Origin: Galeopsis tetrahit
Lineage: Eukaryota > Streptophyta > Magnoliopsida > Lamiales > Lamiaceae
NCBI GenBank assembly: GCA_963675135.1
Contig: OY776130.1
Span: 59,305,808 to 59,369,807 of the forward strand
Direction of reading: 5' to 3'
Length of the DNA: 64,000 nt
The position numbers and the translations under genes were made by a program. Of the stretch, positions 58,984 to 64,000 are shown piece by piece. The stretch's first letter is position 1. Every line of letters begins with the position of its first letter. Under the pieces are notes generated by a model. The model was not told the origin of the DNA, made no database searches, and worked only from the letters and a program-made list of their open reading frames with translations.

Positions 58984-59237
58984 TATTAGAAGGCCTAACT
59001 CTACACTTAAAACCAAGGTGTTAAGTGTACCTTAATACCCTCCCTCACGTGAGAGGGGGACCAGGTCAACACGTGGTTCCACAGGTGGATCCAGACATCG
59101 AAAGTAGAGAGTTGGCTCTGATACCATATTAGAAGGCCTAACTCTACACTTAAAACCAAGGTGTTAAGTGAGAGGATTGCCCAGACTTATAAGCCCACCC
59201 AAGACCATCTCTCTATCCGATGTGGGATACCTTAATA
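58984..59237 (-). mobile_element. Complete TRIM, 254 bp, 5-bp TSD
   Basis: The terminal repeats are 58984-59037 (54 bp, internally deleted) and 59127-59237 (111 bp). On the minus strand the PBS TGGTATCAGAGCCA abuts the 5' LTR (59126-59113). A purine tract GTGAGGGAGGG abuts the 3' LTR (59048-59038). The target duplication is atagc (58979-58983 and 59238-59242). No coding capacity. The LTR ends are TA...TA, not TG...CA. Confidence 0.88.
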
Positions 59238-59242
59238 ATAGC

Positions 59243-59760
59243 TAAGTTGCATATGTTAGTTGCATTATTTTATCTTCATTTTTCAACAACTTATTTATTC
59301 AAATAAATTTATTTATAAGCAGATTTCACAGTACTTCAACAAACCCTAGACTTATTTTATGTTTTTATAAACTAATTAATATTCATTGAAATTTGTATTT
59401 GAAAAAATAAACATAATAAATTTGAACGGAAGCCGTATAAGTTATGTCAGCATTCAAATTTACTTAATTAGAGGATCATTTCTCTTTCAAATTAGTGTAA
59501 GAAAAGTACTGGAAAATTAGAATGAATTGAATGATAAGGCACTAGTTGATAGGTAGCTATATATCTATAGCTTAAATAATAAGTAGAGCACTTGGGTAGT
59601 TTGTTTGACTAATTTGTTACTGCAAGCATATAGGACAGTTGCATGCACATGGGCCGGGTGACGTACAACAATTGATGCATGGGCCTCATTTTTCTTCACT
59701 CACAAGTCCATCACAATTATTTTCAGTTTAATTAGGTTTATATATATATAAACAATAATT
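59243..59760. other. Intergenic between TRIM and copia element
   Basis: AT-rich; no gene or repeat recognised. Confidence 0.5.
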
Positions 59761-60003
59761 TGAACCTTGCTATAGGCTATAGCTACTGTTAAATTTGTGT
59801 ATATTCAACTCAAAGTTCTAATGTGTAGTATGTACAATATATATAGAGAAGACTCACTTCTAGAGTCTTCCATCTAACAACTATTAGTTAGTTATAACAA
59901 GAATACAACTACTCTTCTTCTAGACACTTCTTAAGTGTGTGTATTGCTACATTCCATGTTGCAGATAATGCTGCAACATTATCTGCAACATTATACTTCA
60001 ACA
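59761..60003 (-). repeat. 3' LTR of the Ty1/copia element
   Basis: On the minus strand it runs from TGTTGAAG (60003) to GGTTCA (59761), with the usual TG...CA borders, and is preceded by a purine-rich tract (CTTCCGGGGCA). It carries a TATA-like stretch near 59842 and a 14-bp inverted repeat with a 6-bp loop (59957-59970 and 59977-59990). The 5' LTR is outside the window, so target duplication and LTR age cannot be assessed. Confidence 0.8.
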
Positions 60004-63000
60004 TGCCCCGGAAGAAGTTGGACCACCACGCGATGTAAGCTCAAACCAGTCAAGTAAGTGCAGAAAACGAGTTGGAGCAATAGGTTTGGTTAATAGGTCT
60101 GCAGGCTGCTCTTCAGAAGCAATAAAACGTACATCAAGAAAGCCATTTTGTACCTTCTCCCTCAAGAAGTGAACATCTATCTCAATATGCTTTGTCCGTG
60201 AATGAAATGCTGGGCTGAAAGCAAGTGTTATGGCCCCTTGATTATCACACCACAGCAAGCAAGGAGTGGTAATTGGAATGTGTAGTTCTGTGCATAAGCT
60301 AGCAATCCACATGATGTCTGTGGTAGCACTGGCCAAAGCTCGATATTCTGCCTCAGTACTGCTACGTGCCACCACTGATTGCTTCCTAGAACTCCATGAA
60401 ATCAGGTTGTTGCCAAGTTTGATGCAAAATCCAGAAGTGCTGCGCCTATCATCAATGCTTGAAGCATAATCAGCATCCACGAATCCTTGTATCCTGTAAT
60501 CTGAAACGGGAGAAAAAGAGATACCATGAGTAAGAGAGCCTTGAAGATATCTAAGAACCCTCTTACAGGCTTTCCACTGATTTTGTGTAGGATTTTGCAA
60601 GAACTGAGACAACTTGTTCACACTGAAAGAGATGTCAGGTCTGGTTAGAGTGAGGTACTGAAGAGCACCAACAATGCTCCTGTATAATGTGGGATTGTCA
60701 AAGAGAGGGCTGTCGAATGTGGAAAGTTTAGAAGAAGGACATATAGGGGAAGGACATGGTTTGCAGGTTGAAAGATGTGCTTTGGATATGATGTCTTTGG
60801 CATATTTGGCTTGTGTGAGTTTGATATGAGAGGAGGTGGAATGAGTTTCAATGCCCAAGAAGTAGTTGATCTCCCCAAGATGTTTGAGAGAGAACTGAGA
60901 GTGGAGATCATTAATGAGATTCTGAATGAGAGTGGAGTTATCACCAGTGATCAAAATGTCATCTACATAGACAAGCAAGAGTGTAGTGTGTCCATGTAGA
61001 AATCTGTGGAACAGGCAGTGATCAGAAGATGAGTGAGTAAACCCTTGTTGAACCAGAAAAGCCTTGAGGGTATCATACCAGGCCTTTGGTGCCTGTTTTA
61101 GACCATACAAAGCCTTTTTAAGCTTGCAAACATACTGAGGGTGTTGTGAGTCAATGAATCCTTCAGGCTGAGCAATGTAAACTGTCTCATGAAGCACTCC
61201 CTTGAGAAAAGCATTGTTGATATCAACCTGTTGTATAGCCCACCCTTTGGAGACTGCAAGGGTGAATACAATTCTGAGTGTAACTGGCTTAATCACAGGA
61301 CTGAATGTGCTAAAGTAGTCAATTCCTGCTTGCTGTTGAAACCCCCTAGCCATCAATCTAGCTTTGTATCTTTCCACAGAGCCATCCTTATTGTATTTTA
61401 CTCTGAAAAGCCACTTGGTAGTAATAGGGTGAATATCAGAGGAAGGAGGCACCAGAGCCCATGTCCCATTCTGTATTAAAGCATCATATTCTAACTGCAT
61501 TGCATCTTTCCATTTAGGACTGAGAATAGCTTCTGAAACAGTGTTAGGCTCAGGGATAGGGAGTGTAGAGAGGAGGGCTTTGGGTTTGTATATGCCAGAT
61601 TTTGATCTAGTTTGCATTGGATGAGATGTAGGAGGAGGGGCAGCTGGAGTAGATATAGAGACAGAAGATGGATTGAGCATATATCTGGAGGAACTTGATG
61701 AAGAACAATCATGATGAGTAGATGATGAGCTTGGTTGGACATTGTTAGGTGGTGGAGAGTTGTTATATGAGGGTGTGGATATATGGGAAGCAGATTCATG
61801 ATTAGAATGGGGAGATTGAGATGGAGATGGAGGATGTGAGGGATGATCAAGGTTAGTTGGTATCTGTGCTGAGAACTTGAAGAGAGGTTGAGGACATGGA
61901 TGTGTTTGAGGGAGCTGGGAGAACTGTGGAAATTCCTCTTCATTAAACTGAACTGATGCTGAAATGAAGATCTTTCCAGACTCATGTAGACATTTGTAGC
62001 CTTTATGAGAGTGACTGTATCCCAAAAAGATGCACTTTGAGCTCCTGAATTGAAGCTTAGATGAGTTATATGGCCTGAGGAAAGGGAAGCATGCACAGCC
62101 AAAAACTCTGAGGGAGTGATAATCTGGAGATCTCTTGTGAAGAAGCTCAAATGGGGAGTGTTGTTGTATCACTGGAGAAGGGAGCATATTGATCAAATGT
62201 GCTGCAGTGGAGAAGGCATGCCACCAAAATGCCATGGAGAGCCTGGATCTAGCAAGCATGGCTAGCCCAAATTCTGTAATGTGTTGGTGTTTTCTCTCAA
62301 CCAATCCATTCTGAGGATGTGTGTAAGCACAAGAGAGCCTAACTTGAATGCCAAGAGGCTTTACAAGCTTAGCTACTGGTAGAAATTCAGTACCCATGTC
62401 ATGTTGAATAGCCTTGATAGACACCCCAAAAGACCTCTCTATTGTGTTCATGAACTGTGAGAAGACAGTTACCACCTCAGACTTTGCCATTAGAGGAAAC
62501 ACCCAGACATATCTTGTGTAATCATCTACTATAGACAGATAATATCTATACCCCTCAATAGAAACACTAGAAGCAGGACCCCAGACATCCATATGTATTA
62601 AATCAAAAGCATGGGAAGTGTGATGATGCACAGAAGAAAAATGTTTCATATGTAACTTGCCAAGCTTACATTCATCACAAAAACCAATGTTGGAATCCTT
62701 ACAAGTGATATTCAAGCTCCTCAAGACAGTAGAGAGAGCTGAATCACCAGGATGACCCAATCTACAATGCCATAATCTCCATATGGACTTATTTTTACTA
62801 GCAACATCACCATTCCTAGTTTTATTAACAGCAGCAGCAGAGAAGATTCCTTTATTCCAGTGTGAGCTTGAAGCTTTATGAATGTCCAAGCCTCCAAAGT
62901 CCAGAATGTATAAACCATCTTTAAGCACCCCTCTCAAGAGTATCTTGTTGGACTTGAGATCCTTAACAATACAACAGTCAGCATGGAAAACAATTACTGC

Positions 63001-64000
63001 ATCATTATCCTTAAGAAACTGTGAAATGCTCATAAGATTCTTAGTAATGGCAGGTACATGCAATACATTATTCATGACCAAATCTGGAGCACCAGTGACA
63101 GGTATAGAAAGAGATCCTGTGCTAACAATAGGGGTAGATTCACCATTACCAACAACAAGAGCATTCATACCTTGGTATGGAGAGTTAACTTGCAGATTAG
63201 CTAGTTGAGATGTCACATGGTGAGTTGCACCACTATCAACACACCATGTAGAATTCTGAGGCTGATAAGTGTTAGTAGATGAGGTACCAAAATCCATGTG
63301 ATTGGTAAGGGCAATAGGAGATGGAGGAGTAGGTTGATAGTGAGACACAGAAGGATAGTAAGAAGGAGAATGATTTGAAGTGGAAACAGATGGATAGTAG
63401 GCATGTGATTGGTTTGGATTGGTGTAAGTGAGATGAGCATGAAAAGAGGGAGGTCTAATGTTGGAGTTCTGTGATCTGTGCTGAGTGGTTTCAAGGCCAG
63501 TGAATGACTGATCAAATCTCTTATAACATTTAGCTGCCACATGATATTTTCTACCACACAACTGACATACAATTTTAGGTTTTGGAAACACCTTGCCTTT
63601 GTGTGATTGTCTAGGAGTAGCACCACTATCTCTAGACACAAGATGTGCAGATGGAGTAGATATGTTACCTCCAGATAGCTGAATAGAGTGTGAGGTGTGA
63701 GAGATCAATCTCACTTCATAGGCCTGCAAAATAGACTGCACCTCTGCTATGGAAGGTAGTGTGCCTCTTGTTGTCAGATTTACCACCACAGCATCATAAG
63801 CAGCACCCAATCCTCCAAGGATATACAACACCAATTCTGAATCATTTACCACTTGTCCAGCATGATGCAATCCATCTGCAATGGACCTCATCTTCAGAAT
63901 ATAAGCATCAATGCTTAGATCTCCTTTCTGCAAAGTCTGAAGCTGCAATCGTAGTATCATAGCTTTTGCACCAGATTGTGACTGAAACAATGATTCAAAA
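59998..64000 (-). CDS. Gag-Pol polyprotein of Ty1/copia, partial 5' end
   Basis: One uninterrupted frame of at least 1,330 codons runs from the right edge to a TGA at 60000-59998. The stop lies inside the start of the 3' LTR. In order it shows a UBN2-type gag region (ILGGLGAAYDAVV), a zinc knuckle (CQLCGRKYHVAAKC, about 63535-63575) and the protease site DSGATHH (about 63225). The integrase zinc-binding part (HCRLGH...CDECKLGK, about 62650-62770) and core (MDVWGP, HDMGTEF) follow. Then come reverse transcriptase with YVDD (about 60960) and RNase H (STEAEYRAL, CDNQGAI). The C-terminal LTKP...DWFEL block is typical of plant copia. The lack of any stop or frameshift suggests a young, possibly mobile copy. 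The style of gag and the MQTRSKSGI linker fit the Ale/Retrofit lineage, with low certainty. Confidence 0.93.
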   Translation of the reverse strand, partial: FESLFQSQSGAKAMILRLQLQTLQKGDLSIDAYILKMRSIADGLHHAGQVVNDSELVLYILGGLGAAYDAVVVNLTTRGTLPSIAEVQSILQAYEVRLISHTSHSIQLSGGNISTPSAHLVSRDSGATPRQSHKGKVFPKPKIVCQLCGRKYHVAAKCYKRFDQSFTGLETTQHRSQNSNIRPPSFHAHLTYTNPNQSHAYYPSVSTSNHSPSYYPSVSHYQPTPPSPIALTNHMDFGTSSTNTYQPQNSTWCVDSGATHHVTSQLANLQVNSPYQGMNALVVGNGESTPIVSTGSLSIPVTGAPDLVMNNVLHVPAITKNLMSISQFLKDNDAVIVFHADCCIVKDLKSNKILLRGVLKDGLYILDFGGLDIHKASSSHWNKGIFSAAAVNKTRNGDVASKNKSIWRLWHCRLGHPGDSALSTVLRSLNITCKDSNIGFCDECKLGKLHMKHFSSVHHHTSHAFDLIHMDVWGPASSVSIEGYRYYLSIVDDYTRYVWVFPLMAKSEVVTVFSQFMNTIERSFGVSIKAIQHDMGTEFLPVAKLVKPLGIQVRLSCAYTHPQNGLVERKHQHITEFGLAMLARSRLSMAFWWHAFSTAAHLINMLPSPVIQQHSPFELLHKRSPDYHSLRVFGCACFPFLRPYNSSKLQFRSSKCIFLGYSHSHKGYKCLHESGKIFISASVQFNEEEFPQFSQLPQTHPCPQPLFKFSAQIPTNLDHPSHPPSPSQSPHSNHESASHISTPSYNNSPPPNNVQPSSSSTHHDCSSSSSSRYMLNPSSVSISTPAAPPPTSHPMQTRSKSGIYKPKALLSTLPIPEPNTVSEAILSPKWKDAMQLEYDALIQNGTWALVPPSSDIHPITTKWLFRVKYNKDGSVERYKARLMARGFQQQAGIDYFSTFSPVIKPVTLRIVFTLAVSKGWAIQQVDINNAFLKGVLHETVYIAQPEGFIDSQHPQYVCKLKKALYGLKQAPKAWYDTLKAFLVQQGFTHSSSDHCLFHRFLHGHTTLLLVYVDDILITGDNSTLIQNLINDLHSQFSLKHLGEINYFLGIETHSTSSHIKLTQAKYAKDIISKAHLSTCKPCPSPICPSSKLSTFDSPLFDNPTLYRSIVGALQYLTLTRPDISFSVNKLSQFLQNPTQNQWKACKRVLRYLQGSLTHGISFSPVSDYRIQGFVDADYASSIDDRRSTSGFCIKLGNNLISWSSRKQSVVARSSTEAEYRALASATTDIMWIASLCTELHIPITTPCLLWCDNQGAITLAFSPAFHSRTKHIEIDVHFLREKVQNGFLDVRFIASEEQPADLLTKPIAPTRFLHLLDWFELTSRGGPTSSGAC

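Larger units (their letters stand above)
59761..64000 (-). mobile_element. Ty1/copia retrotransposon, 3' portion
   Basis: It contains the 3' LTR and most of gag-pol and is cut by the right edge of the window. Domain order (protease, integrase, reverse transcriptase, RNase H) is that of the copia superfamily. Confidence 0.93.

Noticed and set aside
61491..62150. Separate 219-aa protein in another frame of the copia element
   Set aside because: It is a frame shadow of the Ser/Pro/His-rich linker of the pol polyprotein.

Overview
The window is nuclear DNA of a flowering plant, almost certainly a eudicot. It has AT-rich intergenic DNA, GT-AG introns, and several plant-specific gene families (GH17-X8 glucanase, IQD, PAP16-type phosphatase, organellar RecA, FAX1). 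It also carries a dense load of plant transposons: Ty1/copia, a TRIM, Helitron, Mutator-like and hAT elements, Stowaway MITEs and SINEs. No CRISPR array, operon or rRNA gene is visible, and no intact tRNA gene. I cannot name the species from sequence alone.

Layout. 1-8.9 kb is repeat-rich: a possible Mutator-like element with an inverted 18-bp end pair, a tRNA-derived SINE, and a Helitron (minus strand, 3730-8835) that carries captured gene pieces and a nested element. 9.0-10.6 kb holds a GH17-X8 beta-1,3-glucanase-like gene whose catalytic nucleophile is changed from Glu to Gln. 10.8-12.1 kb is a 3'-truncated, nearly identical copy of the IQD gene that stands intact at 43.8-45.3 kb. 12.4-29.2 kb holds an old tandem duplication. 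The left unit contains an intact PRP4 (U4/U6 snRNP WD40) gene and an unknown plant gene 'X-A'. The right unit contains a truncated PRP4 pseudogene and 'X-B'. 29.6-32.7 kb is a nest of MITE ends around fragments of a receptor kinase and an ENTH-domain gene. 35.2-52.0 kb is the gene-dense part: PAP16-like phosphatase (+), IQD (+), mitochondrial RECA3 (-) and FAX1-like fatty-acid exporter (+), with RECA3 and FAX1 head to head. 52-59.7 kb is AT-rich intergenic DNA with MITEs and a complete TRIM. 59.8-64 kb is the 3' part of a Ty1/copia retrotransposon with a long open pol frame, running off the right edge.

The genes do not form one pathway. PRP4 acts in pre-mRNA splicing, RECA3 in mitochondrial DNA recombination, FAX1 in plastid fatty-acid export, IQD in calmodulin/microtubule signalling, and the GH17-X8 protein at the cell wall or plasma membrane. 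I found no clearly new biological system. The most interesting items are the probable GH17 pseudo-enzyme, the exact 1,282-bp IQD duplication that leaves an open truncated frame, the paralogous empty site that dates a hAT insertion, a Mutator-like family whose shorter copy holds a long palindrome, captured-gene composites, and a one-base frameshift in RECA3.
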